From Candidatus Accumulibacter conexus (GTDB taxonomy: Bacteria; Pseudomonadota; Gammaproteobacteria; Burkholderiales; Rhodocyclaceae): DNA of 64,000 nucleotides. The stretch spans positions 1 to 64,000 of the forward strand of contig JAGFNJ010000015.1 in assembly GCA_017592775.1 (NCBI GenBank). Direction: 5' to 3'. Numbering within the stretch: the first letter of the stretch is position 1; each line of letters begins with the position of its first letter. Position numbers and translations under genes: made by a program. Below, piece by piece: positions 1-8,668 of the stretch. The notes below the pieces were generated by a model. It had not been told where the DNA came from and did no database searches. It worked only from the letters and a program-made list of their open reading frames with translations.

Positions 1-362
1 CCGCCCCATCCGTTTGGCATCGCGTCTGTGATCACCTCAAGCGGATTCTCGCTGGTATCGAGGAGCCACCAACGCATCGGTTGCTGGGAAATTATGCGGA
101 TGGAGTCGGCTAACTGCGGTTTTTAGGATGAAGGCAGCTCTTGCGCGGTGTACGGGAAATCAGACGAGAAACCGGCGACGATGCCGGGCGGCATGGGCGG
201 GGATACGCGCGGATCGGCGATCGGATCTCCCCTTGTTCGACACGCAGCACGCGCCGACCGGTGGCCCGGTCGCCTGGAGCGGCAGCGCCGGCACCTGCTC
301 GGCCTGCCCGAAGGCGGCGGCACGCTGCGAGGTGGCGACCCGCTTCGTTGTTGCTGTGCGCG
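1..362. other. Left-edge region without a firm gene
   Basis: No convincing complete gene is seen. The first ~125 bases are visibly less GC-rich than what follows. On the minus strand they carry a reading frame that runs off the left edge, with in-frame ATG at 76-78 and a stop at about 125-127; it reads MRWWLLDTSENPLEVITDAM and onward. This may be the start of a gene outside the window or a remnant. Bases 128-362 form the GC-rich 3' flank of the membrane STAND gene and show no clear terminator. Confidence 0.3.
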
Positions 363-2609
363 CTACAGCGGCGCCACCCGCTCGCAGATCCAGCGGCCGA
401 AAACCGGCACCAGCAACTCACCGTTGTCGCCCATGAGCTGCCGCCGTTGCAGGATTCGCCGCATTGCATGGTCGGCCGGCAGTGGGTGCCCCTGCGCCGC
501 GGCGGCGACGACCGCCTGCGCCAGTGGCGGCAGGTCGCCCCAGACGTTCCGAAAATAGTACGCCGCCTGCTCGAGCACGGCTTCCTCGACCGCCTGTAGG
601 TCGGCGGCGCTTGCCGTGCGCCGCTGCTCGTCGTTCAGCTGGTCAACCAGCAGCGAACCGTAGAGCTGCGTCAGGAACGGCTGACCGCCGGTCCGCGCGA
701 CAACCGAGGCGGCGAGCGCCTTGGGAATCGTCCCGAGCGGGAACTCGGGGATCGGTTGCTGCAGAAGGTCGATCGCCGTCTGCCGATCGAGGTAGCCGAC
801 GCGGATTTCGCGCAGATTGATGAAGTGGTCGTCCCACAGCGCGTCGAGTTCGTCGAAGGGCGCCGCACCGGCGACCAGCAGGCGCACACGCCGCCGGTGC
901 TGGATCGTCGCCCGCAACAGGCCCATGAACTGCAACAGCTCGTTGCCGGTACTCGGGAACAGGCTCGGCAGGCGCTCGAATTCGTCAATGCAAACGAGAA
1001 AGCGCGGCGCGTCGGCCATCTCTTCGAGAGCCTGCAGCCAGGCGCGCAGAGCCTCGATCGGCGCACCGGGCAGCAGCGGCGGCAGCCGCAGCCGGCGGTC
1101 GGCAAACGCCTGTTCGCTCGCCTGCCGGACGAGCGCGGCGTAGAACGCTGCCGGCGTCGTTGCCGGGTTGTCTTGCAGGTCGAAGAGGACGATCTGCGTG
1201 TCCGGCAGCAGCAAGCGGAACATGTTCAGTAGCGACGACTTGCCGCAGCGCCGGGGGCCGATCAGCGCCAGCGCGCCGCCATGCTGCCGCTCGCCGAGCA
1301 GCCCCTCGACCTGACGGACGACGTCCTCGCGACCGCGGAACACCTGCCGGCCCCAGTGCAGCGTGCCGGACAGTGGCTGGCCGGTGACGAACGGGTTTGG
1401 CAACAGCGTCGCTGCCGCCTGCGCGCTCTGCGCCTGCAAGTCGGTAACCGCGCGCCGGTACGCCGCCAGCGGACCGGCGACGAAGCGCGCCAGCGGCTCG
1501 CGCGACTGCAGGCGCAGGTTGTCGAGGGCAGCAAGTTGCCGTTCGACATCGCGCAGATGCTGCTGCGCGCGATGCGGCTGATGGCTAGCCCCGGCCGCAG
1601 CGAGGAAACGCGCCGCTTCGGCGAAGGCGCGCAACAGATCGCTGCCCGGATCGCGACCGGGTAGCCATTGCCCCTGCAGCACCAGGGCGTCAGCGAAGCG
1701 CCCGGAGGCGATGAGCTCAGCCAGTTCGCGCGCCTGCAACTCGGCAAGCGCCGCGTGCCCGACGCGCCGCTGTCCGGGAATCAGCGCGCAGACGTCAAGC
1801 ACTCGGCGGACGAGTTCCGGGTCTTGTGGCGCCGCGGCGACGATGTCGCGCGCCAGGAACGGCAACGGCAGGCAGGAGAGTTCGTGGAACAGCACCGGCG
1901 ACCAGTGCAGCGCGCGCGCCGGCGCGCGGCCGGCGAACAGGTGCAACTGCGCTTGCAGCAGGCACTCGAACGGGTAGAGTGGCAGGCGCAGGAAGCCTAG
2001 GACGACCCCTACGCCGAACCCCGCGTCCGCTGGGTCGATGGAAGCCACACTGACAGCTAGCGCGACCGCTACCCCGACCGCTACCCCAAATACCACGTCC
2101 CCCGCCGCACCACGCCCTCCACTGAACGCTACTCCGCACGCAACACCAACAGCTACAGCCAGTACTGCGTCGACCGCTGCTCCGAAAGCTACGCTGAGCA
2201 GTAAGCAACCCGTTACGCCGAACGTTACCCCGCCCGCTACGCTCAACGATACGCCGCGCAGTACGCCGAAGCCTACGCTCAACCCCACAGCTGCCGTCAC
2301 GCCGGCCGCTAAGCCGACCGCGAACAGCGCGATCGGGAGATCGAGCGCCAAGATGGCGTTTGCCCGTGCCAGGCCAGCCAATACCATTAGTGCGACGACG
2401 GTCACCACAACTAGCAGAGCCGCCAGCCGCCGGCCGTACGCGCGATACGACGGGTGAAGTTGCTTCCGCCGTCGCCACCATCGCCAGCCACTGATGTCGG
2501 GCTCGTCGATGCCCGCAGCGAGCAGGCGTCGGTTCAGGCTCAGCGGCTGCATGAAGAACATCCAGGCGAAGCGCGCGTAGCCCGGCAGCGGCGCTTCGCC
2601 GGCGTTCAT
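363..2609 (-). CDS. Membrane STAND/AAA NTPase, second gene of a TIR-linked pair
   Basis: Predicted membrane-anchored P-loop NTPase of STAND/AAA type, function unknown. From the start chosen here (748 aa), a cytosolic N-terminal stretch is followed by a hydrophobic helix at about 63-82 and a Gly/Val/Ala-rich hydrophobic repeat at about 89-207. A helical linker leads to an NTPase domain with Walker A GPRRCGKSS near residue 450 and Walker B FLVCIDEFERL near 540. The C-terminus resembles the winged-helix end of such ATPases. The ATG at 2609 gives an ATGA overlap with the stop of the upstream TIR gene, so translation is probably coupled; an ATG at 2627 is the alternative. The TIR gene carries the same kind of NTPase. 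A sensor/effector or immunity role is inferred from architecture only. Confidence 0.75.
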   Translation of the reverse strand: MNAGEAPLPGYARFAWMFFMQPLSLNRRLLAAGIDEPDISGWRWWRRRKQLHPSYRAYGRRLAALLVVVTVVALMVLAGLARANAILALDLPIALFAVGLAAGVTAAVGLSVGFGVLRGVSLSVAGGVTFGVTGCLLLSVAFGAAVDAVLAVAVGVACGVAFSGGRGAAGDVVFGVAVGVAVALAVSVASIDPADAGFGVGVVLGFLRLPLYPFECLLQAQLHLFAGRAPARALHWSPVLFHELSCLPLPFLARDIVAAAPQDPELVRRVLDVCALIPGQRRVGHAALAELQARELAELIASGRFADALVLQGQWLPGRDPGSDLLRAFAEAARFLAAAGASHQPHRAQQHLRDVERQLAALDNLRLQSREPLARFVAGPLAAYRRAVTDLQAQSAQAAATLLPNPFVTGQPLSGTLHWGRQVFRGREDVVRQVEGLLGERQHGGALALIGPRRCGKSSLLNMFRLLLPDTQIVLFDLQDNPATTPAAFYAALVRQASEQAFADRRLRLPPLLPGAPIEALRAWLQALEEMADAPRFLVCIDEFERLPSLFPSTGNELLQFMGLLRATIQHRRRVRLLVAGAAPFDELDALWDDHFINLREIRVGYLDRQTAIDLLQQPIPEFPLGTIPKALAASVVARTGGQPFLTQLYGSLLVDQLNDEQRRTASAADLQAVEEAVLEQAAYYFRNVWGDLPPLAQAVVAAAAQGHPLPADHAMRRILQRRQLMGDNGELLVPVFGRWICERVAPL
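1989..2345 (-). repeat. Gly/Val-rich hydrophobic repeat coding segment
   Basis: This part of the membrane STAND gene encodes short units of the form GVA.GVA / FGVAVGVA over about 120 residues. At the DNA level it is a degenerate series of gctac.ccg-like units. The antisense strand therefore shows a spurious Thr/Pro-rich open frame (2038-2457). The composition fits packed membrane helices. Confidence 0.6.
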
Positions 2610-4003
2610 AGGCGCAGCAGCCGCCATTCTTCGAGCACGGCCCCGAACGGCTGGCCCTCGTCGAGCAGTCCGCGCCGCTGCAAGGCGCCGACGAGTGGTG
2701 CTGGCGCGCCGTGGCCAGCGGAGCAGAGCGCTTCGCGCTCACGCGCCGGCAAGGCGCGTGACCATTCGTCGAGGCGCTGGAAAGCGTTGTCTCGGAAAGC
2801 CTCGATCGCCGCCTCGTCGCTCTCACCGCCGCAGCGCGCCTGCCACAGGTAGTGCGCCAGCAGGCTGAGGTAGAACGGGTGGCGGCCAGCGAAGCGGCGC
2901 AGCGTTGCCGCATCATCGCCGCCGAGCACGCCGGCACCTCTTGCGAGCAGCGCGCTGACGCCGGTCCAGTCAAGCAGGCCGACGCGCTGCACTTCGAGCC
3001 GGTTGAGCAACGGCGAAGTCCTGCCGTCGTCGCGCGCGATTTCGCCAATCTCGTGCCGCGTCGCGAACAGCAGACAGACGCGGCCGAGCATGCCACGCAG
3101 ACGCTCGAAGAAGCGGTACGGCAGCCGCGCCAGAACCGCCTCGGCCTCGTCGATAATCAGCAGCGGTGGCAGCCCACCCGACGACGACGCCCACGCCGAC
3201 AGCTCGTCGGCCGCGACGTCGGCCGCCGCTTCGCGCGCAGCACCACTGCACGGCTTGGCGGTCAGTGCCTTTACGAGCGCCCCGCACGAAGCCGCTTCCG
3301 GCCCCTGCCCGTCGGCGATGGCGACGATCCGCCCGGCCTGCCGGGCGCGCTCTGCCCAGGTGAGCAGCAACGACGACTTGCCGGTACGCGCGTCGCCGAG
3401 CAGCGAGACGCTGCCATTGCGGTCGAGGGCGTGGTGCAACCGGCGCAGCAGCGGCTCGCGACCGCAGAAACGCGGCGGCAGCGCCGGCGTCCACGGGTCG
3501 AATGGGTTGGCGGCGGGCATCGCGTGGGGTTCGCCATGCGCCTCGCCGCAGCCGCCACCGCCGTCGTGGCCAATCAGAGGCGGCTTGTCGCCGCGTACTC
3601 CCCAGACGATCCGGCGCACTTCCGCGTCGCGCCAGCCCTGCCGCAGATCGACCCTGGTGCGATTGTGCAGAAAAAGCGGCAGTTCAGGCTCCGCGGGTGC
3701 GCCCGGCAACAGCACCGGAATCACCGCCTTCTTCGCCTGCACTGCGAGTCGGAGTGCCGCCTGCACTTCCTCTTCCTGCCACGGTCCAGAGCCACTTGCG
3801 CCGACCAGGACGACGATGCTGCGCGCCGTTTGCAGCGCTTCCTCGAGCAGTGGCTGCCAGTTCTGGCCCGGCTGCAGTTCGTGGACGTCGAGCCAGACGT
3901 TCAGCCGATGCGTCTCCAGCGTCACCTTCAGCGCTTGCGCGTCGGCTTGGTCCGCGCGGTGGTAGCTCAGGAAGACGTCGAAACTGGCGGGCGCATTGGG
4001 CAT
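2606..4003 (-). CDS. TIR domain-STAND NTPase
   Basis: This 465-residue protein begins with a TIR domain (about 6-135), recognised by FDVFLSYHRAD at 8-18 and WLDVHELQPGQNW at 37-49. W75 and E79 form a WxxxE-like pair at the position expected for the NAD-cleaving glutamate of bacterial TIR enzymes. A Gly-rich linker follows, then an NTPase domain with Walker A GDARTGKS at 203-210 and Walker B LLIIDE at 281-286, and a helical C-terminus. Bacterial TIR domains commonly act as NADases or nucleotide-signal makers in antiphage defence; TIR plus STAND resembles prokaryotic NLR-like proteins. No leucine-rich, WD40 or TPR sensor domain is present, so sensing may lie in the partner at 363-2609. The catalytic role is inferred, not shown. 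Confidence 0.8.
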   Translation of the reverse strand: MPNAPASFDVFLSYHRADQADAQALKVTLETHRLNVWLDVHELQPGQNWQPLLEEALQTARSIVVLVGASGSGPWQEEEVQAALRLAVQAKKAVIPVLLPGAPAEPELPLFLHNRTRVDLRQGWRDAEVRRIVWGVRGDKPPLIGHDGGGGCGEAHGEPHAMPAANPFDPWTPALPPRFCGREPLLRRLHHALDRNGSVSLLGDARTGKSSLLLTWAERARQAGRIVAIADGQGPEAASCGALVKALTAKPCSGAAREAAADVAADELSAWASSSGGLPPLLIIDEAEAVLARLPYRFFERLRGMLGRVCLLFATRHEIGEIARDDGRTSPLLNRLEVQRVGLLDWTGVSALLARGAGVLGGDDAATLRRFAGRHPFYLSLLAHYLWQARCGGESDEAAIEAFRDNAFQRLDEWSRALPAREREALCSAGHGAPAPLVGALQRRGLLDEGQPFGAVLEEWRLLRL

Positions 4004-4313
4004 GGTGGGAGGGTATCATGGCTGGGCATTTCGGCTGCGCGATGGCGTTGGGCAATCCATCGCCGGCCGCGCAACGGCCCGATTGGCGATGCGCCGCTCA
4101 CCAATACCCCGGCAGCGCGCAGTATGTGCCGTCGCTCCCTCGACCGTCAAGCCGACAGGCAGGCTGCCGATCAACCTGCAGGGTCCGTCATTCAGTCCGC
4201 TTTGCAGAACCGGTTGTTTCGGTCTCGCAGATCGGGTCAGTCCAGACCGGGGCGCCGACTCGGTTGCACGACGGTCGGCGCATGGCACCGGCAATGCCGA
4301 CGCCGATTGCTGG
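4004..4313. other. Intergenic region upstream of the TIR-STAND gene
   Basis: This is the 5' flank of the minus-strand TIR gene. It has only frames typical of GC-rich antisense noise and no protein family was recognised. It must hold the promoter of the TIR/STAND pair, but no clear -35/-10 pair was found. Confidence 0.3.
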
Positions 4314-4529
4314 ATGCACACGGCCGAAGCCACGCGCGAGGTCGCAGCCTTCCAGCCGAAGAGCAGGTCGAGCACCCTCCTCGACCGCGTGGCCAATGGC
4401 CATCAAGCCGTCATCAACCGCCGCGGCAAAGCCGTCAGGCAGCTGCTGCCTCCAGAACCCTACCTGGCTAGGCCACGCCCATGCGATGATACGGCAGCAG
4501 AGGAAATCGGCAAGGGTTCGATGCGATGA
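4314..4529 (+). CDS. Orphan Phd/YefM-like antitoxin, possibly a remnant
   Basis: A 71-residue frame whose central part matches the Phd/YefM antitoxin pattern: EVAAFQPKSRSSTLLDRVAN, then QAVINRRGKAVRQLLPPEPY. Family members typically read as VGAFEAKTHLSxLLDxVxxGE followed by ITRxGKPVAxLVP. Its stop overlaps the start of yffB (ATGA at 4526-4529). No RelE/ParE/Doc/PIN toxin reading frame lies beside it, and no good ribosome site precedes the ATG. It may therefore be an orphan, a solitary regulator, or the residue of a decayed toxin-antitoxin module. The adjoining 5' sequence stays open but does not look coding. Confidence 0.45.
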   Translation: MHTAEATREVAAFQPKSRSSTLLDRVANGHQAVINRRGKAVRQLLPPEPYLARPRPCDDTAAEEIGKGSMR

Positions 4530-4870
4530 TCACCGTCTTTGGCATCCGGAATTGCGACACCATGAGCAAGGCCTTCGCTTGGCTCGAGGCCAATGGCGTC
4601 GCCTACGAGTTCTGCGATTACCGGCAGCCGGGGGTGGTGGCCGCACGGCTGCCGGAGTGGAACCGCTGTGCCGGCTGGCAGGAATTGCTCAACACGCGCG
4701 GACTGACCTGGCGACGTCTGTCGCACGACGAGCGCGCCGGGATCGACGAGGCGCGGGCACTGCAGTTGATGGTGGCGCATCCGACGCTGATCCGCCGCCC
4801 GCTCGTCGCCGTGGACGGCCACCTGCTGCTGGGATTCAGCCCCGAAGGCTACGCCCGGCTGCTCGACTGA
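4526..4870 (+). CDS. yffB: ArsC/Spx-family reductase-like protein YffB
   Basis: A 114-residue member of the ArsC/Spx/YffB thioredoxin-fold family. The N-terminal VFGIRNCDTMSKA motif carries the single family cysteine, and RRPLVAVDGHLLLGFSPE is the conserved C-terminal segment. The length is normal for YffB (about 115). The family resembles glutaredoxin-coupled arsenate reductases, but YffB proteins probably reduce another thiol substrate. The start overlaps the stop of the antitoxin-like frame upstream. Confidence 0.85.
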   Translation: MITVFGIRNCDTMSKAFAWLEANGVAYEFCDYRQPGVVAARLPEWNRCAGWQELLNTRGLTWRRLSHDERAGIDEARALQLMVAHPTLIRRPLVAVDGHLLLGFSPEGYARLLD

Positions 4871-5065
4871 AGAACTGCTGGCCACGAGGGCGCGTGCGCA
4901 GGATGACGGTAAAGCGATCGGCAGACGCCGACCCTGAGGGATGAGGAGCGCTGCCGTCGTTGCCGGCAGGGTCGGCGACGATGGTGCCAACAAGGTCTGC
5001 GGACCAGAGTCAACCGCTGTGGCAGGATGGCACCCCCCGCCGCAGCCGGAAGAAGGGAAGAGCTC

Positions 5066-6334
5066 ATGATCACCGTCGGTGTGGCGGGGGCGGGCAGCAT
5101 CGGTGCCGGCCTGATCCGCCTTCTGCACACCTCGCCGGCTGCCCGCAACCTGCGGCTGAAGACCGTCCTCGTCCGTGACGCTGCCAAGCAGCGCCCGGAA
5201 CTCCCCGCCGGCACCCCGCTGACGGTCTGCCCGGCTGAGCTGACCGACGATCCGCAGATCGATGTCGTCGTCGAGCTGCTGGGTGGCGTCGACGAGCCAT
5301 TTGGCATCGTCAGTCGGGCGCTGTCGCAGGGGAAGGCCGTCGTCACGGCGAACAAGAACCTGCTCGCCGAACGCGGCCCCGAGATCTTTGCCCTGGCGGC
5401 GGAGCGCCGCTTGCCACTGGGCTACGAAGCCAGCGTCTGCGCCGGCATGCCGATCATCCGGACGCTGCAGGAAGCCCTGCGCGTCGACCGGATCACGGCC
5501 CTCGAGGGGATCGTCAATGGGACGAGCAACTACCTGCTGACGCGGATGAGTGAGGAACGGGCATCGTACGCACAATGCCTGGCCGACGCGCAGCGGCTCG
5601 GCCTTGCCGAGCCCGACCCCGCCTACGACGTTTCGGGCCAGGATGCGGCCTGCAAAGCGGGCATCCTGGCGACCCTCGCCTTTGGCGCCTACGTCGACTG
5701 CCACCGGATCCCCACTTCGGGCATCGGCAGCATCGCCCTCGAAGACGTCCATCAGGCCGAGGCGATGGGCTACCGCATCAAGCTCGTCGCTGCCCTCGGC
5801 CGCCCGGCCAGTGGCCGCGTCGCTGCCGAGGTGGCGGCGGTTCTGCTGCCACGGCATCATCCTCTGGCCTCGATCCGCATGGAGTGCAATGCGGTCCGCA
5901 TCGAGAGCGAAGGCCTCGGGGAAACGCTTCTCGCCGGCAGGGGAGCCGGTCCGGAACCGACGTCCGTGAGCCTGCTGGCCGACCTGCTGGACATCGCCGA
6001 GGGCCGGGCCCGGATTCCGACGGCCGAGCATCCGTTCATCGCCAGTGTCGCCGATTTCGAGGACCGGCAGGCTGTCGCTTCCCGCTACTATCTGCGGCTG
6101 GCCGTCGCCGACCGGCCGGGCACGCTGGCGCAGGTGGCCGGTTTCTTCGCCAGCCAGGGCATCAGCCTCGCATCGGTGCTGCAGCCAGAGGTTCCGGACC
6201 TCGCCGGCAGCTCGCTCGTGCCGCTGATCCTGACCACCCACACCACCGACCGCCGGCGCCTCGACTTGGTGCTGGCAACCCTTGCCGCCGCCGGCTGGGG
6301 GCGCAGCGTCGTCCTGCGCATCCGGGAGCACTGA
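5066..6334 (+). CDS. hom: Homoserine dehydrogenase
   Basis: Catalyses NAD(P)H-dependent reduction of aspartate semialdehyde to homoserine, the branch point towards threonine and methionine. The 422-residue product has an N-terminal Rossmann motif VGVAGAGSIGAG, the family region GIVNGTSNYLLTRM, and a catalytic/substrate block including YDVSGQDAACKAGILA. A C-terminal ACT domain (about 340-420, RPGTLAQVAGFFASQGISLA) fits allosteric threonine inhibition. The ATG at 5066, just after a purine-rich GAAGGGAAGAG stretch, was preferred over the upstream in-frame start at 5027 because the Rossmann strand begins immediately. The GAGSIGAG loop differs slightly from the more common GxGTVG. Confidence 0.95.
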   Translation: MITVGVAGAGSIGAGLIRLLHTSPAARNLRLKTVLVRDAAKQRPELPAGTPLTVCPAELTDDPQIDVVVELLGGVDEPFGIVSRALSQGKAVVTANKNLLAERGPEIFALAAERRLPLGYEASVCAGMPIIRTLQEALRVDRITALEGIVNGTSNYLLTRMSEERASYAQCLADAQRLGLAEPDPAYDVSGQDAACKAGILATLAFGAYVDCHRIPTSGIGSIALEDVHQAEAMGYRIKLVAALGRPASGRVAAEVAAVLLPRHHPLASIRMECNAVRIESEGLGETLLAGRGAGPEPTSVSLLADLLDIAEGRARIPTAEHPFIASVADFEDRQAVASRYYLRLAVADRPGTLAQVAGFFASQGISLASVLQPEVPDLAGSSLVPLILTTHTTDRRRLDLVLATLAAAGWGRSVVLRIREH

Positions 6335-6406
6335 GCTGCCGGCAGTGTGCACCCCGTTCAGCGCTGCGACCGGGCCCCGCCGGGCGTGGCAGCGGAGCGG
6401 GCGGAG

Positions 6407-7258
6407 ATGAACGTCACCACCTTCGAGGCGCTCGCCTGTCCGCTGGACGGAACCCCCCTGCGGCGCGAAGGCTCGACCTGGCGTTGCCCTGCCGGGCACA
6501 GTTACGATATCGCGCGGCAGGGACATGTCCATCTGCTGCCCGTGCAGCAGAAGCGCTCGCGCGGCCCCGGCGACAGCCGGGAGATGGTGGCTGCCCGTCG
6601 GCGTTTCCTGAATTCCGGCGCTTACGGCCCCATCGCCGCCGCGGTGAGCAGGGCAGTTCTGGCGCAGGTGCCGGCAGCGACGGCCGCCAGTTGCCTCGAT
6701 GCCGGCTGTGGTGAGGGCTACTACCTGCGGCAGCTGGCGGCTGCGGGCAGCGATGGGCCGGACTTGGCGCTCATCGGCATCGACATCTCGCGCTGGGCTG
6801 TGGCAGCGGCGGCAGGACAGGATCGGCGGCCCAGCTGGGTGGTGGCCAGCAACGCCAACCTGCCCGTGCAGTCGAGAACCCTCGACTGCGTTATCTGCCT
6901 CTTCGGTTTTCCGGTCCATGCCGAGTTTGCACGCGTACTCAAGCCGGGCGGCCTGCTGCTGCAGGCCGATGCCGGCGACGACCATCTGCGCGAGCTGCGC
7001 GAAATCATCTATCCCAGCCTCAAGCCGCGACACAGTGCCCCTGCGCCGGCGGTCGAGGGATTTGTCGCCCTGCCCGGCGAGCGCGTCCGCTACGCTCTGG
7101 ATCTGCGCGACAGCGAATCGATCGCCGACCTGCTGGCGATGACGCCGCATCTGTACCGGGCCAGCGCCACGCGCCGCGCGCAGGTCGGCAGGCTGACGGC
7201 GCTGTCGGTGACCGTCGATGTCTCCCTGACGCAGTTGCGGCGGGGCGCCTCGGGTTGA
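6407..7258 (+). CDS. rlmA: 23S rRNA (guanine-N1)-methyltransferase RlmA
   Basis: SAM-dependent methyltransferase predicted to methylate N1 of G745 (E. coli numbering) in 23S rRNA. The 283-residue protein has the RlmA N-terminal metal site region, then HVHLLPVQQKRSRGPGDS, which is nearly identical to the E. coli segment. The SAM loop is LDAGCGEGYYLRQL. The zinc-site ligands appear as C11, D14, C27 and H31: the second cysteine of the usual CPxC is replaced by Asp. The start at 6407 puts the metal site at the expected distance from the N-terminus; the longer frame from 6347 adds an Arg/Pro-rich tail with no family support. Confidence 0.88.
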   Translation: MNVTTFEALACPLDGTPLRREGSTWRCPAGHSYDIARQGHVHLLPVQQKRSRGPGDSREMVAARRRFLNSGAYGPIAAAVSRAVLAQVPAATAASCLDAGCGEGYYLRQLAAAGSDGPDLALIGIDISRWAVAAAAGQDRRPSWVVASNANLPVQSRTLDCVICLFGFPVHAEFARVLKPGGLLLQADAGDDHLRELREIIYPSLKPRHSAPAPAVEGFVALPGERVRYALDLRDSESIADLLAMTPHLYRASATRRAQVGRLTALSVTVDVSLTQLRRGASG

Positions 7259-7459
7259 GCGCGACCGCCATCTCCCGACCGGCTGGCGACGATTTCATGA
7301 CGATCTCCCCGGTCGCGGATGGCAATCGGCACGAAACGTGAAATAGTTCCTGGTGCTTCGGCAACCGGCGACGACAGACTCTCGTCGTGGGCAATGGGGT
7401 GCGTGCTGGGGTCGTGCGGCAGCCCCGTGGAACTGGTTCGAGCAGGGGGTGCGAGAGCG

Positions 7460-8317
7460 ATGATACGGGTTTGGGGCAAGCAGATGTTCGCCAGCGTGGC
7501 ATTGCGTCTGGTCGTGGCGATTGCCCTCCCGGGAGCAGTGGCACAAGCAGAGAGCTACATCGAGGCGCCACGGGTGACGGCGGCACTGCAGCAGGGGCAC
7601 GCTGCCGAGTTCGGCGTCGGCATCAGGCGCAACCCCCTGCTGGCAGTGGCCCTCTATTGTGATGCGGGAACGATGGGCAGCCCGGAAGGCTTCTTCCGTG
7701 TCGGCCGCGTACTCGCCAGCGCGCCCCGCCCGCTGCGCAACCCGGCGCTGGCCAACGCCTACCTGGCACTGGCTGCCCGCCTCGGACACCACGAGGCGCT
7801 CAGGCTCTACGATTCACGCGTGGCCAGTGCGGTCATCGGGGACGAGTGCGGTGTGTACGGCAGCGGCACCGACGGGACGCGTTTCGACCTCGATGGTTAC
7901 CTGGCCGGACAGTCCGTGGCGAAGCAGAGGATCGCCCTCCTCATCCGCCGCGCAGCGCGCCAGTATCAGGTCGATCCGCGCCTCGCACTGGCGATCGCCA
8001 TCGCCGAATCGAATCTCGATGCCGCTGCCGTGTCGCCACGCAATGCGCAGGGCGTGATGCAACTGATCCCGGCAACCCAGGAGCGATTTGGCGTCACCCG
8101 TCCGTTCGACCCCGAGCACAACGTCAGGGGCGCACTCGCCTATTTGCGCTGGTTGGACCGGCGTTTCGCGGGCAACTGGCGACTGATTGCCGCCGCCTAC
8201 AACGCGGGTGAGGGAGCGGTCGATCGTTACAGCGGCGTGCCGCCCTTTGCCGAGACGCAGCAGTACGTGCGCCGTGTCCTGCATTTCTCGGGCTTCGCCA
8301 CCAAGGAGAGGGGCTGA
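7460..8317 (+). CDS. Lytic transglycosylase, SLT domain
   Basis: Periplasmic peptidoglycan lyase that makes 1,6-anhydromuropeptides. The 285-residue product starts with a signal-peptide-like segment ending near VAQAES. The N-terminal half is helical and Sel1-like. The C-terminal SLT domain (about 165-280) has the catalytic glutamate in ALAIAIAESNLDA, the NAQGVMQLIPAT motif and the AAYNAGEGAV motif. The ATG at 7460 was chosen because it precedes the signal peptide directly; the open frame extends upstream to 7319 without family similarity. The 200 bp separating it from rlmA hold no recognised element. Confidence 0.85.
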   Translation: MIRVWGKQMFASVALRLVVAIALPGAVAQAESYIEAPRVTAALQQGHAAEFGVGIRRNPLLAVALYCDAGTMGSPEGFFRVGRVLASAPRPLRNPALANAYLALAARLGHHEALRLYDSRVASAVIGDECGVYGSGTDGTRFDLDGYLAGQSVAKQRIALLIRRAARQYQVDPRLALAIAIAESNLDAAAVSPRNAQGVMQLIPATQERFGVTRPFDPEHNVRGALAYLRWLDRRFAGNWRLIAAAYNAGEGAVDRYSGVPPFAETQQYVRRVLHFSGFATKERG

Positions 8318-8668
8318 GGGGCGCCCGGCGCGCCGTTCCGCCACCTTGCTCGCCCCGGGGATGCAGCGTGCGGCTGGCCCCCGTGCAAACGACCCTGGCC
8401 CGGTCGCTGCCGAGTGCGGGCGGCGACGCGAGCTGGCTGCCGGGTCCATGCGTCCGACGCCGGCAGGTTCTGCCGCCAACCCGATAGTGCTCAGAGCAAC
8501 CCCCGGGTGCGCCTCCCGTCGGCATAAAGCATTTTTCTTGCGCTCCATTGCCTCTGTTTGTTGTACTCTTTGCGCCGTCTTCGCCCACCGGTGCATGATC
8601 GAAAGACATGTGCGCCGCGAGGATGGTGCCGCGTCGCCCGCGTCCGATCTTCATCAACAGGAGGTATC
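8318..8668 (+). other. Intergenic region, probable promoter of the amino-acid ABC operon
   Basis: No gene seen. The stretch at about 8524-8575 is locally AT-rich and contains a weak sigma70-like pair (TTGCGC and TGTACT, about 18 bp apart). A strong Shine-Dalgarno AGGAGG at 8659-8664 serves the next gene. Confidence 0.35.

Noticed and set aside
2038-2457. Thr/Pro-rich plus-strand frame
   Set aside because: Mirror of the Gly/Val repeat in the membrane STAND gene, not a mucin-like protein.
4460-7150. 896-codon minus-strand frame over yffB, hom and rlmA
   Set aside because: Opposite to three well-supported genes; no recognisable domain.
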